Of a DNA stretch of 64,000 nucleotides, positions 43,798 through 53,419 are shown one piece after another. Under the pieces are notes generated by a model, which did no database searches, had not been told where the DNA came from, and saw nothing but the letters and a program-made list of their open reading frames with translations. The stretch lies in assembly GCA_029212365.1 (NCBI GenBank), contig JARGOC010000002.1, positions 124,001-188,000 of the forward strand, written 5' to 3'. The DNA is from Roseovarius sp. GTDB lineage: Bacteria; Pseudomonadota; Alphaproteobacteria; Rhodobacterales; Rhodobacteraceae. A program made the position numbers and the translations under genes. How positions within the stretch are numbered: the first letter of the stretch is position 1; every line of letters begins with the position of its first letter.

Positions 43798-44625
43798 ATG
43801 TCCAACGCTCAACTGGAAACTGCCATCGAAGCTGCCTGGGAAGCCCGTGACAGCATCACGCCCGCCACAACCGGTGAAACGCGTGACGCGATTGAAGATA
43901 CGCTGAACGCGCTGGACAGTGGCAGCCTGCGGGTGGCTGAGCGGCAAGACAGCGGTGATTGGCATGTGAACCAATGGGCCAAGAAGGCCGTGCTGTTGTC
44001 GTTCCGTCTGCGTGATATGGATATCATCGAAGGTGGCCCGGACAATGCTGGCTGGTGGGACAAGGTGCCCTCCAAATTTGACGGCTGGGGCGAAAACCAA
44101 TGGCGTGATGCGGGGTTCCGTGCTGTGCCTGGTTCTATCGTGCGGCGGTCGGCCTATGTTGCGCCGGGTGTGGTGTTGATGCCGTCTTTTGTGAATATCG
44201 GGGCCTATGTTGACGAGGGCACGATGGTGGATGGCTGGGCCACGGTTGGCAGCTGTGCGCAGATCGGCAAGAATGTGCACCTGTCAGGTGGCGTGGGCAT
44301 TGGCGGCGTGTTGGAGCCGATGCAAGCCGGACCGACGATCATTGAGGATAACTGCTTTATTGGCGCACGTTCCGAAGTGGTTGAGGGCTGCATCATACGC
44401 GAAGGCAGTGTGTTGGGGATGGGTGTGTTCATCGGCCAATCCACCAAGATCGTAGACCGCGAAACCGGTGAAGTGATGTATGGCGAAGTGCCGCCCTATT
44501 CGGTGGTTGTGGCCGGGTCCATGCCAAGCACAAACAACATTTCTCTGTATTGTGCGGTGATTGTAAAGCGGGTGGACGAGCGCACGCGGTCAAAAACCGG
44601 GATCAATGAATTGTTGCGGGACTGA
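43798..44625 (+). CDS. dapD: tetrahydrodipicolinate N-succinyltransferase
   Basis: A 275-aa left-handed beta-helix trimer enzyme of lysine/mDAP synthesis. Signatures: [34 protein letters not shown] (about 115-148), [16 protein letters not shown] and [20 protein letters not shown]. The start [10 protein letters not shown] is the normal N-terminus. dapE, two steps later, is 4 kb downstream in the same orientation but separate. Confidence 0.97.
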   Translation: MSNAQLETAIEAAWEARDSITPATTGETRDAIEDTLNALDSGSLRVAERQDSGDWHVNQWAKKAVLLSFRLRDMDIIEGGPDNAGWWDKVPSKFDGWGENQWRDAGFRAVPGSIVRRSAYVAPGVVLMPSFVNIGAYVDEGTMVDGWATVGSCAQIGKNVHLSGGVGIGGVLEPMQAGPTIIEDNCFIGARSEVVEGCIIREGSVLGMGVFIGQSTKIVDRETGEVMYGEVPPYSVVVAGSMPSTNNISLYCAVIVKRVDERTRSKTGINELLRD

Positions 44626-44631
44626 TTGTAA

Positions 44632-44685
44632 GGTGGGTTTAAAACCCACCCTACGCAGTACGGCTTTAGTCGGCTGGTGTAGGGT
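44632..44685. repeat. REPIN-like palindrome, copy C (degenerate second arm)
   Basis: GGTGGGTTTAAAACCCACC is followed by CTACGCAGTACGG, and later a remnant TGTAGGGT. The first arm is intact; the second has decayed. It lies between convergent dapD and the rhodanese gene. Confidence 0.65.
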
Positions 44686-44687
44686 CT

Positions 44688-45080
44688 TTAGCTTTTGGCG
44701 GGTTTCGCCCCCACTGGCCCACCAGCCTTTTTCCAGCCAGAAAATCCGTCGTCAACATGGCTTACATGTTGCAAACCCATATCCTGTGCGGTGCGCGCGG
44801 ATAGGGCTGATCGCCAACCAGAGGCGCAATAGAACACAATGCGATGTCCGGTTTGAAACTGCGGTTTGGCATAGGGGCTATCGGGGTCGATCCAGAATTC
44901 CAACATGCCGCGGGGGCAATGAAACGCGCCGGGGATCATGCCGTCGCGCTCCAGTTCGCGCGGATCGCGCAGATCAACAAAGGTAACGTCACTTTGGCCA
45001 TGCAGCGCCAGCAGATCAGCGGCAGGTGCGTGGTTAACCAGGTTGTTGGCTTCGGAGATCATGTCCTTGATGCGTTTCAT
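44688..45080 (-). CDS. rhodanese-like domain protein
   Basis: A 130-aa single-domain sulfurtransferase. The active-site loop is FYCASGWRSALSA with the persulfide-carrying Cys; VDLRDPRELERDG and DGFSGWKKAGGPV are the family N- and C-terminal motifs. Cytosolic, no signal peptide. Sulfur donor and acceptor unknown. Convergent with dapD. Confidence 0.9.
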   Translation of the reverse strand: MKRIKDMISEANNLVNHAPAADLLALHGQSDVTFVDLRDPRELERDGMIPGAFHCPRGMLEFWIDPDSPYAKPQFQTGHRIVFYCASGWRSALSARTAQDMGLQHVSHVDDGFSGWKKAGGPVGAKPAKS

Positions 45081-45186
45081 GTCTTAGCTCTCCTTTTGAA
45101 TGTGTTCCCAGTGTCTAAGCCCATATCGAACAACATGTAAGATGCCTGCGCTTGCCAATACACGCCCGGCGCGCTAGGGCGAGGGG

Positions 45187-45522
45187 ATGAGCAAAGAGAA
45201 AAAACCATCACGCCAGCAGGTCTTTACCCTTCTTGTAGAGGTGGGCCGTAAGGATGGTGACGGGCTGCCTGAGGGGTCTACGGGGGCTGCTCTTATGTTG
45301 TATGCCAGCGGTATCGATGAGGCCGAAGCGGTGCGCGAAAGCGTGGCAATTCTGAAGCAGGCGGATATGGCCCCACTGGATGTGTCAGGTTATGGCACGC
45401 TGAGTGAGCGCGAGGCCGAAGGCCATGACATCAGCGAAGATGAGCGCGCCCTGATGCAGCGCGCACGGGACGAGAATGCTGTGATCGTCGCCCAGGTGAC
45501 GCCATTTTTTGACAAAGAATAG
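45187..45522 (+). CDS. conserved protein of unknown function
   Basis: A 111-aa charged cytosolic protein (MSKEKKPSRQQVFTLLVEVGRKDGDGLPEG). The N-terminal region is compatible with an alpha/beta fold and the centre (SVAILKQADMAPLDVSGYGT) is helical then extended. I do not recognise the family. It is convergent with the Hint-domain pair (8-nt gap). Confidence 0.65.
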   Translation: MSKEKKPSRQQVFTLLVEVGRKDGDGLPEGSTGAALMLYASGIDEAEAVRESVAILKQADMAPLDVSGYGTLSEREAEGHDISEDERALMQRARDENAVIVAQVTPFFDKE

Positions 45523-45530
45523 CGGCGGGT

Positions 45531-46622
45531 TCAGGCCACGCGGCTGAGCGCCAGTGCAATGGCCTCAAACGGTTTCAACACTGGCCAGACCGGTTGTGCA
45601 TGTTCCGGCAGATGCGCACGGTTGAACGGGGCCAGCAGGCTGGCGGCCAGTTGCTCGGGTTTGCGACGAATACGACCGATATAGAGGCTTTCGACCGGGC
45701 AGCCGGCCGCGTCGATCACCTCGTGATCTGGCAGCAGAAGATGATGGTAGGCCACAAAATCCGGGCCTGTTGCGTACAGCGCAGACACCCCATTGATCAG
45801 GTGGCGCGCGGGCACCAGCACGGCCTCGCGGCCAAACAGGTATTCCACCTGAGAGCCATTGATCACCAACCGTTGATGCGGCGCCACCACGATATCGCGG
45901 CGCAAGCCATAGTATGGGGCACGCAAGCGCACGGGCCGCAGGCTGCCGTGGGCGGGCATCACTTGTTGAACCGTTTGCAACACCGGCACCGCATTGCCCG
46001 AATTGGTCAACACCAGATCGCCGCGTTTCAGGCAACCAGCAGGGACGTATCCGTTAGGTGTTGCCACAGGGACATTGCCGGTAAGGCCAGGCAGAGGGCC
46101 GTGTGGCTCGATTTGATCGGACACACCCATCAAGCTGATATCGGAGTTAGGTTCGCGGTAATGTGGATGCAATATGACTTGTGCCAAATCAGCCATAGGC
46201 AAAGGATGTGGCCGTGAAATATCCACCGAATGAGAACTGTCAGTTTCAGGGCGCTCCATGGTCAGGTGTCCCCATTTTTGGGGGGCATCCCAACGATAGG
46301 TCAATCGGATCAAATCCATGCGCCCATCGGGTATATGTGGCAAGGTGACATGGCGCATTCGGTCTTCCTGAGTTTCAATCAGGATGAAGCCGCCTCCGGG
46401 GAGTGCTTGCAAGGACAGGCTGAAATGCCACGGATGATCGCGCTGGATCTTTAGCAATGTGCGAGGGCGTCCGTCTGGTGACAGCCGGGTTTCCACCAAC
46501 AGACTGCCACGCGGCATCAGTGTCTCGGGCGAAGGCAGCCCGCTGAACGTCGTATTTTCCTGCTTAAGTCCGGCCTCGTCAAACCGGTGATCCTGGCCGT
46601 CAAAGAGACCAATCCATCCCAT
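45531..46622 (-). CDS. Hint-domain protein with degenerate catalytic start
   Basis: A 363-aa protein. The first 190 residues form a beta-rich region of unknown kind; residues about 195-330 follow the Hint layout seen in roseobacter Hint proteins (GYVPAGCLKRGDLVLTNSGNAVPVLQ, RLRAPYYGLRRDIVVAPHQRLVI, EVLVPARHLI-like EAVLVPARHLINGVSA). The usual CFxxGT catalytic Cys is replaced by NVPVATPNG, so autocleavage is unlikely. The ATG lies one nt after the TGA of the upstream Hint gene, implying coupling. It could be a decayed duplicate or a partner that retains the fold. Confidence 0.75.
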   Translation of the reverse strand: MGWIGLFDGQDHRFDEAGLKQENTTFSGLPSPETLMPRGSLLVETRLSPDGRPRTLLKIQRDHPWHFSLSLQALPGGGFILIETQEDRMRHVTLPHIPDGRMDLIRLTYRWDAPQKWGHLTMERPETDSSHSVDISRPHPLPMADLAQVILHPHYREPNSDISLMGVSDQIEPHGPLPGLTGNVPVATPNGYVPAGCLKRGDLVLTNSGNAVPVLQTVQQVMPAHGSLRPVRLRAPYYGLRRDIVVAPHQRLVINGSQVEYLFGREAVLVPARHLINGVSALYATGPDFVAYHHLLLPDHEVIDAAGCPVESLYIGRIRRKPEQLAASLLAPFNRAHLPEHAQPVWPVLKPFEAIALALSRVA

Positions 46623-46623
46623 A

Positions 46624-48207
46624 TCAAGCGGCCTCAAGCCCGGCTGAGAGAAGCAGTTGTGCCTCATATCTTTTGAGCGTGCGACGGGCAGTGGGGCTGT
46701 AGCCATTGCCGGTTTCGGGATCAATTTCCGGGAAAAGGGTGCAAATCTCGCGCAGGATGTCTTCTTCGAAGCTTTTTGTGGTTTGTGGCCCAGGAAAGAA
46801 GCTTTCGGTGGCCAGCCCTTCGGAATAGACCACCTGATGGCGGTCAAACAGGATATGGACATAAGTAACTGTTCCGCCTTCAACAGGGCGTACGGAGTGA
46901 TCGTTGACCAGGTCACGCGCGGCCACCAAAACTTCGCTCTCACCAAACAACAGCTCGGCCAGGCTGTCGCGGATGAGCACCCTGTGTAGCGGGGATAACA
47001 TCAGTGTGTCATGTTCGCCAAAGGTGTTTGCTGCAATTCGGATTGGGGCAAATTCGCCCTTTGCGGCCACGTTGCGTGATCCGATCCAGCGCAGAGGCTG
47101 GGGGCCATCATCCTGGGTGTGCACCAGATCACCGGGTTCAAGTTGTTCAACTGGGACATTGCCATCGGGGGTGCTGATCAGGGTGCCTGCCACAAAACAG
47201 GGCACGGAATCCACCAAGACAAACCCGGTGTCAGAGCCACCTGCGGTGCTGGCGGCGGTGTAGGTAAAGTTGAACTCTTCAACATCGCCATCACCAATCA
47301 GATCAAGTGTACCGTCGAAATTCAGGTGCACTTGCTGACCGGTAGACAGCGTAACAGTAGAACCAACGCTGACCGGCGTGCCATTGATATGCGTGATATA
47401 TAAAGTGCCGCCGGTGCTGTTGACGTCATTGTCCAGAACATCAATTGTTTTGGTGCCGGTTGGGAACAGGTTGGTGCTGTCATCCAGTGCCACCAAAGCG
47501 GTTTGAACGCTGTCACCTGCAATCAGCAGGGTGGAATCATATTGGTTGTCCTGTACGTCAGCGACGCCGATACGGATCGAGTTTACCTGCCCCGAATTGA
47601 CTGGAATGGTCAGGGTCAGGGTGACAGTAAAGCCGTCCATTTCGGTGTTGTACTGGTCGGCGGTGTTGTCGATGAACAAGTTCTGGTTGGCACCGGCGTT
47701 CAGGTTGTTGGGGTCGATATCGCCGTCGCCCACGCTCATTTCGACCTGATTGCCGTTGATCCAGACGCCAACAAAATCCTGATAGGAGCCGCTGGCGTAT
47801 TCCGGGTATTCTTCGGATGAGAACACGAACTGCATTGTCATCACATCACCAGTGGGGATGAAATCCACATCAATGAACGAGGCGTCATAGGTGTTGGTGC
47901 CGGCTGCTGCATTGAATTGAGCGTTGTTGTTGGGTCCGCTGGAATTGGTGGTTGTACTGCTGGACTGGTTTGACTGGGAATTGTTGTTGTTGGTAAAACC
48001 GCGCAAATCGCCGGTTGAAAACATCACACCTGTATCACCCGGCGTCACCATCCCAGAAATGGCATCGCCGTTGGTGTAGATGCCCGAGCTGTCATTGTCG
48101 CCCGTATAGGAGGCGCTGACCACGGTAACACCGTCGCCAAACATTTCCTGTGCCATCTCGGTCGCGGTTGCCCCGCGATCAATTGGAATTTCTACTCCAG
48201 CTACCAT
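46624..48207 (-). CDS. choice-of-anchor L / Hint-domain protein
   Basis: A 527-aa protein. Residues about 1-230 have MAQEMFGDGVTVVSASYTGDN and FVFSSEEYPEYASGSYQDFVGVWING, the signature of choice-of-anchor L surface proteins; a Ca-binding style beta region follows. The Hint domain (about 335-480) starts with the intact Cys in CFVAGTLISTPDGNVPVEQL and has LSPLHRVLI. No signal peptide, so export by a type I system is likely, as for other Hint proteins in roseobacters. Start 48207 (MVAGVEIPID) follows GAGAGGCGG. Confidence 0.85.
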   Translation of the reverse strand: MVAGVEIPIDRGATATEMAQEMFGDGVTVVSASYTGDNDSSGIYTNGDAISGMVTPGDTGVMFSTGDLRGFTNNNNSQSNQSSSTTTNSSGPNNNAQFNAAAGTNTYDASFIDVDFIPTGDVMTMQFVFSSEEYPEYASGSYQDFVGVWINGNQVEMSVGDGDIDPNNLNAGANQNLFIDNTADQYNTEMDGFTVTLTLTIPVNSGQVNSIRIGVADVQDNQYDSTLLIAGDSVQTALVALDDSTNLFPTGTKTIDVLDNDVNSTGGTLYITHINGTPVSVGSTVTLSTGQQVHLNFDGTLDLIGDGDVEEFNFTYTAASTAGGSDTGFVLVDSVPCFVAGTLISTPDGNVPVEQLEPGDLVHTQDDGPQPLRWIGSRNVAAKGEFAPIRIAANTFGEHDTLMLSPLHRVLIRDSLAELLFGESEVLVAARDLVNDHSVRPVEGGTVTYVHILFDRHQVVYSEGLATESFFPGPQTTKSFEEDILREICTLFPEIDPETGNGYSPTARRTLKRYEAQLLLSAGLEAA

Positions 48208-48505
48208 TTTTCCGCCTCTCAAAACCATGAAAAGCAGCGCAACGACCAGCGCAGCGGATTTCTCCGCCTATATGTGTTTGGACTGATAGGTGTCCGCTCG
48301 ATAGTAGGCCTTTGCGGCCCTGCTGATTGCCCTGCCTCGGGTCATTTATTAGGGAAAGGTTAGCAACATTTTCACGCGCTGTTAAGGGGTTAAGAGTGCT
48401 ATCATCCCGATGTCGCCCAAAAAATGCGGTTTTCACGTCACATTTGCGTGGATTGGCGAAACGCTTTAGGGGACGTGGCAGCAAAACTCGCAAGGCAGGT
48501 CTGAC

Positions 48506-49657
48506 ATGGCACATACTCCGATTGATCCCGCAGCCCTGACTGCTCAGCTGATCCGCTGTGCCTCGGTCACGCCCGAAGAGGGCGGAGCATTGGTGCTGCT
48601 TGAGGCGCTTTTGGAGGGGGCTGGATTCACCTGTACCCGTGTGGATTGTGGCGAGGTGAGCAATCTTTTTGCCCGTTGGGGCACAAAAGGTGCCAATCGC
48701 AGTTTTGGCTTTAATGGTCATACGGATGTGGTGCCCGTGGGGGATGAGGCCGCGTGGTCTGTTCCACCCTTCGGGGCGGTTGAAAAAGACGGCCAGATCT
48801 GGGGCCGAGGGGCCACTGACATGAAATCGGCCGTGGCGGCCTTTGCGGCGGCGGCAATTGATATGGTGCATGACGCCCCCCCAGATGGGGCCATCATCCT
48901 GACAATCACCGGAGATGAAGAAGGCGATGCAATAGACGGCACAACGGCGTTGTTGGATTGGATGCACCAGGAGGGCGAGCAAATGACCGCTTGTCTGGTG
49001 GGCGAGCCGACCTGCCCCGAACGCATGGGTGATATGATCAAGATCGGGAGGCGCGGCTCGCTTTCGGCGTGGATCACATTGACGGGTGTGCAGGGGCATT
49101 CGGCCTATCCGCATCGCGCGCTGAACCCCCTGCCGGCGATGGCGCGGTTGGTGGACCGGTTGGCCAGCCATGAGCTGGATCGTGGCACGGCGCATTTTGA
49201 TGCCTCTACCCTGGCCGTTGTGACGATTGATACCGGAAATCCGACAACCAATGTCATTCCGGCTGAATGCCGCGCGACGGTGAATATCCGCTTCAATGAT
49301 GCACATACTGGTGACGCATTGATTGCCTGGATGCAGAGTGAACTGGACAGTGTAGCCGGGGAATTTGGCGTACAGGCCGGGATGAAAGTTAAGGTCTCGG
49401 GCGAGAGTTTTCTGACCCCGCCGGGCGCGTTGTCAGAGCTTGTGTCACGCGCGGTTGAGGCACAAACAGGTGTTGTGCCTGAGCTATCCACCACGGGCGG
49501 CACCTCGGATGCGCGGTTCGTCAAAGATCACTGCCCGGTGGTGGAGTTTGGCCTTGTCGGCAAAACCATGCACCAGGTGGATGAGCGCGTTGAGGTGGCG
49601 CAAATTCACCAGCTCAAGGCGATCTATGCCCAAATTCTGAAAGACTACTTTGCATGA
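48506..49657 (+). CDS. dapE: succinyl-diaminopimelate desuccinylase
   Basis: A 383-aa M20-family zinc enzyme of lysine/mDAP synthesis. Metal ligands are in [25 protein letters not shown] and [21 protein letters not shown] is in the lid/dimer domain, and [11 protein letters not shown] near the C-terminus is typical DapE. Full length. It starts a rightward run with GNAT and DUF2064 genes joined by 4-nt overlaps. Confidence 0.97.
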   Translation: MAHTPIDPAALTAQLIRCASVTPEEGGALVLLEALLEGAGFTCTRVDCGEVSNLFARWGTKGANRSFGFNGHTDVVPVGDEAAWSVPPFGAVEKDGQIWGRGATDMKSAVAAFAAAAIDMVHDAPPDGAIILTITGDEEGDAIDGTTALLDWMHQEGEQMTACLVGEPTCPERMGDMIKIGRRGSLSAWITLTGVQGHSAYPHRALNPLPAMARLVDRLASHELDRGTAHFDASTLAVVTIDTGNPTTNVIPAECRATVNIRFNDAHTGDALIAWMQSELDSVAGEFGVQAGMKVKVSGESFLTPPGALSELVSRAVEAQTGVVPELSTTGGTSDARFVKDHCPVVEFGLVGKTMHQVDERVEVAQIHQLKAIYAQILKDYFA

Positions 49658-50076
49658 GCGCTGTGATTGGCCCAACCGATGACATCGCGGCGTGCCAAGC
49701 ATTGCGACGCACGGTCTTCGTAGAAGAACAAGGCGTTTCCCTGGCCGAAGAGCTAGATGGATGTGACGCCGGGGCGCATCACATTCTGGCGCAGGTGCAA
49801 GGCGTGCCCATGGGCACTGCGCGCATATTGCTAAAGGGTGACACAGGTAAGATTGGGCGCGTTTGCGTGCTGTCTCAATACCGTGGCACCGGGCTTGGGG
49901 CTGCGCTGGTGCTTGCGTGTATGGATCATCTGCGTCACTTGCCCGGCCTGACCCGCGCCGAACTGGGTGCCCAAACCCATGCGCTGGGATTTTATGAGCA
50001 GTTGGGGTTCAAGGCATATGGCCCCGTCTATGATGATGCAGGGTTGGCGCATCGTGATATGGAGCGCGCGCTGTGA
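49654..50076 (+). CDS. GNAT family N-acetyltransferase (ElaA-like)
   Basis: A 140-aa GCN5-fold acetyltransferase. [18 protein letters not shown] and the acetyl-CoA site [19 protein letters not shown] are visible, with the terminal [14 protein letters not shown] motif. Substrate unknown. Its ATG overlaps the dapE stop by 4 nt (ATGA), so it is co-translated with dapE, but functional connection is not implied. Confidence 0.88.
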   Translation: MSAVIGPTDDIAACQALRRTVFVEEQGVSLAEELDGCDAGAHHILAQVQGVPMGTARILLKGDTGKIGRVCVLSQYRGTGLGAALVLACMDHLRHLPGLTRAELGAQTHALGFYEQLGFKAYGPVYDDAGLAHRDMERAL

Positions 50077-50663
50077 TCCGCCCCAAACTGGTGGTGATGC
50101 TCAAGGAACCACGCCCCGGACGTGTGAAAACCCGATTGGGCCGTGACATTGGCATGGTCCCCGCCGCGTGGTGGTTTCGCCAACAGGTGCGCGCGTTGTT
50201 GCGGCGTCTGGAGGACCCCCGGTGGGAGTTGACCCTGGCCGTTTCGCCTGACTGCGCAGGGATGCAGAGCCGCATCTGGCCTGCGCATTTGCCGCGCATG
50301 GCGCAGGGACCGGGGGATTTGGGGGATCGTATGGGGCGTATATTGCGTAGCCTGCCACCGGGGCCGGTGTGCATTGTTGGTGCGGATATACCCGGTATTC
50401 AAAAGCCCCATATTGCAACTGCCTTCAAGGCGCTGGGCGGTCATGAGGCCGTGTTTGGCCCGGCCCCTGACGGGGGCTATTGGCTGGTGGGGTTAAAACG
50501 GGTTGCACCGGTGCCTGCCGCATTGTTTGAGGATGTGCGCTGGTCGTCTGAACATGCTTTGGCTGACACGTTGCGCGCGTTTGATCCCAAACGAGTGAAG
50601 ATGGTGGATATGCTGCGCGATGTTGACGAGGCGGCTGATCTGGGGCCTGCTCATCAAGCCTGA
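50073..50663 (+). CDS. DUF2064 / TIGR04282-type glycosyltransferase-like protein
   Basis: A 196-aa protein with a nucleotidyltransferase-like start (VVMLKEPRPGRVKTRLGRDIG) and GADIPGIQKPHI, PAPDGGYWLVGLK, the DUF2064 signatures. The fold is GT-A; some members are linked to arsenosugar synthesis but no such genes are near. Starts with GTG overlapping the GNAT stop (GTGA). Confidence 0.85.
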   Translation: MIRPKLVVMLKEPRPGRVKTRLGRDIGMVPAAWWFRQQVRALLRRLEDPRWELTLAVSPDCAGMQSRIWPAHLPRMAQGPGDLGDRMGRILRSLPPGPVCIVGADIPGIQKPHIATAFKALGGHEAVFGPAPDGGYWLVGLKRVAPVPAALFEDVRWSSEHALADTLRAFDPKRVKMVDMLRDVDEAADLGPAHQA

Positions 50664-50725
50664 TGGCTTGTCTCGCTATGTATTTCACGGATGACGCCCC
50701 GGCCCAATCATGCTAGGCCTGACAC

Positions 50726-52981
50726 ATGAGTAAACTGCCTTCCAAGGACGAAATCCTGCAATGGATTTCTGACAACCCGACCCTCACCTCGAAACGAGAT
50801 ATCGCCCGTGCCTTTGGCATCAAAGGGGCGGATCGGATCGATCTTAAGCGCATATTGAAAGAGCTGGAGGCCGAGGGCCATCTGGAAAAGCGCAAGAAAA
50901 CCTATCGTGATCCAGACCGCCTGCCCCCTGTCAGCGTGTTGCAGATCACTGGCCAGACACCTGATGGTGAGCTGATTGCGCGGCCATTGGAATGGCACGG
51001 AGAGGGCGAGGAGCCCAATGTGCTGGTTATCCCAAAAGCCAGCGATCCTGCACTGGGTGAGGGGGACCGCATTTTGGCGCGCGTGGCCGAGGTGAAGGGA
51101 GAGAGCCATCAATATGAAGGCAAGCTGATCCGACGTATTGGCACGAACCCTTTGAAAGTCATGGGCATATTTCGAAAACGTGCTGAAGGTGGGCGCATTT
51201 TGCCCATCGACAAAGGCAACGGTAAGGAATGGCGCGTGGCGCCTGATGCGGTGAATGGTGCCAAGGACGGAGAACTGGTAGAGGCTGAACAGGCCGGCCC
51301 CAAAGACCGTCTTGGCTTGCCCTCGGCCCGGATTGTGCAGCGGTTGGGCGATCCGACGGCACCCAAGGCCGTATCGCTTATTGCCATTCACCAACACGGT
51401 ATCCCTGATGATTTTCCCGATGAGGTGATCTCCGAGGCTGACCGCATGAAACCCGCAGGCCTGACCGGGCGCGAGGATTTGCGGGATATGCCGCTGATCA
51501 CCATTGATCCGGCCGATGCACGCGATCACGATGATGCCTGTTATGCCCACGCGGATGATGATCCCAAGAACGAAGGCGGGCATATCATCTGGGTCGCCAT
51601 TGCCGATGTTGCGCATTATGTGACGCCGGGATCTGCTCTGGATCACGAGGCCCGCAAACGGGGCAATTCCAGCTATTTCCCGGATCGTGTGGTGCCGATG
51701 TTGCCCGACCGGCTGTCGGGGGATCTGTGCAGCCTGCACGAAGGGGTGCCGCGCGCCTGTATCGCTGTGCGCATGCAGATTGATGCACATGGTGAAAAGA
51801 TCAGCCACCAGTTTGTGCGTGGGCTTATGCGCTCGCCTGCATCGCTGAATTACCGCGAGGTCCAAGCGGCCATGGATGGCGCACCAAATGAGAAATGCGC
51901 CCCCCTGATGGATGATGTGATCCGCCCGCTTTATGCCGCCCATGCAGCATTGGCCGAGGCGCGCAACCGTCGTCAGCCGCTGGATCTGGAACTGCCCGAG
52001 CGCAAAGTTGAGCTGAACGACGAAGGCAAGGTGATGAGTGTGAACTTCGCCGACCGGCTGGAGGCGCATAAGCTGATCGAAGAATGTATGGTGCTGGCCA
52101 ATGTGGCGGCAGCTGAAACGCTGATTGCCAAGAAATCCCCGCTGCTGTTCCGGGTGCACGAGGACCCCCCGCCCGAGAAACTGGACAGCCTGCGCGAGGT
52201 GGCGCAATCTGCCGGGCTGGTGTTGGCCAAGGGGCAAGTCCTGAAAACCCAACATCTGAACCAGCTGCTGCGCGGCGCGCGTGATACGGATCATTCCGAA
52301 GTGATCAACATGGCCACTTTGCGGGCCATGACGCAGGCCTATTACACGCCCAGCAACTTTGGGCATTTTGGGTTGGCGTTAAAATCTTATGGGCATTTCA
52401 CATCGCCCATCCGACGCTATGCCGATCTGATTGTGCATCGCTCGCTGATCATGGCGCATGGGTGGGGCGAAGATGGCCTGTCCCCGCGCGATATCGACAC
52501 ATTGCAAAGCACGGGCGAGCATATTTCGGATACCGAGCGGCGCTCGATGATGGCCGAGCGTGATACGAATGACCGCTATCTGGCGGCGTTCCTGTCTGAG
52601 CGTGTGGGCGAAGAATTTACCGGGCGCATCAGTGGTGTGGCCAAGTTTGGCGCTTTTGTGCGGTTGGATGAAACCGGGGCAGATGGGCTGATCCCGGTGC
52701 GTTCCATGGGGCGCGAGTTTTTCCATTTTGATGGTGACGCTGCAACATTGACCGGGTCAGACACCGGGATTGTCATTGGTTTGGGCCAGCGGGTGACGGC
52801 CAAATTATCAGAAGCCGCACCTGTGACGGGTGGTTTGGCGCTGGAGCTGATCAGCCTTGATGGCAAGGTCATGCCGCGTGGTAGATCGGACGGGCGTGGC
52901 AGATCACCCCGACGCAAGCAAGGGCAGGCCAAGCGCAAATCGGACAAGACCAAACGCAAGGTGCAACGCCGCCGGAGCTAA
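50726..52981 (+). CDS. rnr: ribonuclease R
   Basis: A 751-aa 3'-5' exoribonuclease degrading structured RNA. N-terminal winged-helix region (TLTSKRDIARAFGIKGADRIDLKRIL, about 17-43), cold-shock-like domain, RNB catalytic centre with TIDPADARDHDDACYA (metal-binding Asps), FTSPIRRYADLIVHRSL, and a C-terminal S1 domain (about 635-715, GRISGVAKFGAFVRLDETGADGL) followed by a basic Arg/Lys tail. Standard length. Separate 62-nt gap after DUF2064. Confidence 0.97.
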   Translation: MSKLPSKDEILQWISDNPTLTSKRDIARAFGIKGADRIDLKRILKELEAEGHLEKRKKTYRDPDRLPPVSVLQITGQTPDGELIARPLEWHGEGEEPNVLVIPKASDPALGEGDRILARVAEVKGESHQYEGKLIRRIGTNPLKVMGIFRKRAEGGRILPIDKGNGKEWRVAPDAVNGAKDGELVEAEQAGPKDRLGLPSARIVQRLGDPTAPKAVSLIAIHQHGIPDDFPDEVISEADRMKPAGLTGREDLRDMPLITIDPADARDHDDACYAHADDDPKNEGGHIIWVAIADVAHYVTPGSALDHEARKRGNSSYFPDRVVPMLPDRLSGDLCSLHEGVPRACIAVRMQIDAHGEKISHQFVRGLMRSPASLNYREVQAAMDGAPNEKCAPLMDDVIRPLYAAHAALAEARNRRQPLDLELPERKVELNDEGKVMSVNFADRLEAHKLIEECMVLANVAAAETLIAKKSPLLFRVHEDPPPEKLDSLREVAQSAGLVLAKGQVLKTQHLNQLLRGARDTDHSEVINMATLRAMTQAYYTPSNFGHFGLALKSYGHFTSPIRRYADLIVHRSLIMAHGWGEDGLSPRDIDTLQSTGEHISDTERRSMMAERDTNDRYLAAFLSERVGEEFTGRISGVAKFGAFVRLDETGADGLIPVRSMGREFFHFDGDAATLTGSDTGIVIGLGQRVTAKLSEAAPVTGGLALELISLDGKVMPRGRSDGRGRSPRRKQGQAKRKSDKTKRKVQRRRS

Positions 52982-53017
52982 AGCGGCGCTGGTGAAGCTG
53001 CCTCAGGAACGTAGAGC

Positions 53018-53419
53018 TTATACGGGGCTTTTGGTAACGTGATAGCTGAGCGCGTGGCGGATCAGATGTGACAGGCGTTGCGGTTCGATCTGGTTTGGGC
53101 TGTCAAACAGAACGGCCCGGTTGCCATCAATCTGGTCCCAGCTGGGGAAGGCCTGAGCATAGCTGGCAATGATCGTGCTTTGGCAATGCGCGAATAGGGC
53201 GAAAGACGCGTCCCTGTGTGGCCCAATTCGCAAGGTAGAGCCTTTGCGGGTGAGATAAGCAGGCTGACCCCAGCGCAGAGTTTCCTCAACGGGGCCAACC
53301 TCGGGGGTTGCCTTGGCCGTTTGCAATATCAACCTGCGCAGGTGATGCACCCCATCGCGGGTCGGCTGGGCGTAGCCATCAATTACCCGCGCCACCTCAG
53401 GGGGTATGGTGCCACTCAT
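53018..53419 (-). CDS. DUF1801 domain protein
   Basis: A 133-aa protein of the YdhG/DUF1801 group. VARVIDGYAQPTRDGVHHLRRLIL and EETLRWGQPAYLTRKGSTLRIG are typical. Some members chaperone iron or metal sites; role unknown here. The start MSGTIPPEVAR overlaps the GST stop by 4 nt (ATGA), so the two are coupled; the longer frame to 53506 runs into the GST gene and is rejected. Confidence 0.85.
   Translation of the reverse strand: MSGTIPPEVARVIDGYAQPTRDGVHHLRRLILQTAKATPEVGPVEETLRWGQPAYLTRKGSTLRIGPHRDASFALFAHCQSTIIASYAQAFPSWDQIDGNRAVLFDSPNQIEPQRLSHLIRHALSYHVTKSPV

Noticed and set aside
45531..48207. Inteins in the Hint-domain proteins
   Set aside because: There is no host protein split around the domain and no C-terminal splicing junction; these are stand-alone Hint proteins.
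50708..52366. A 552-codon open frame on the strand opposite rnr
   Set aside because: It is a shadow of the high-GC rnr coding frame; the product has no family likeness, while the plus-strand protein is clearly RNase R.
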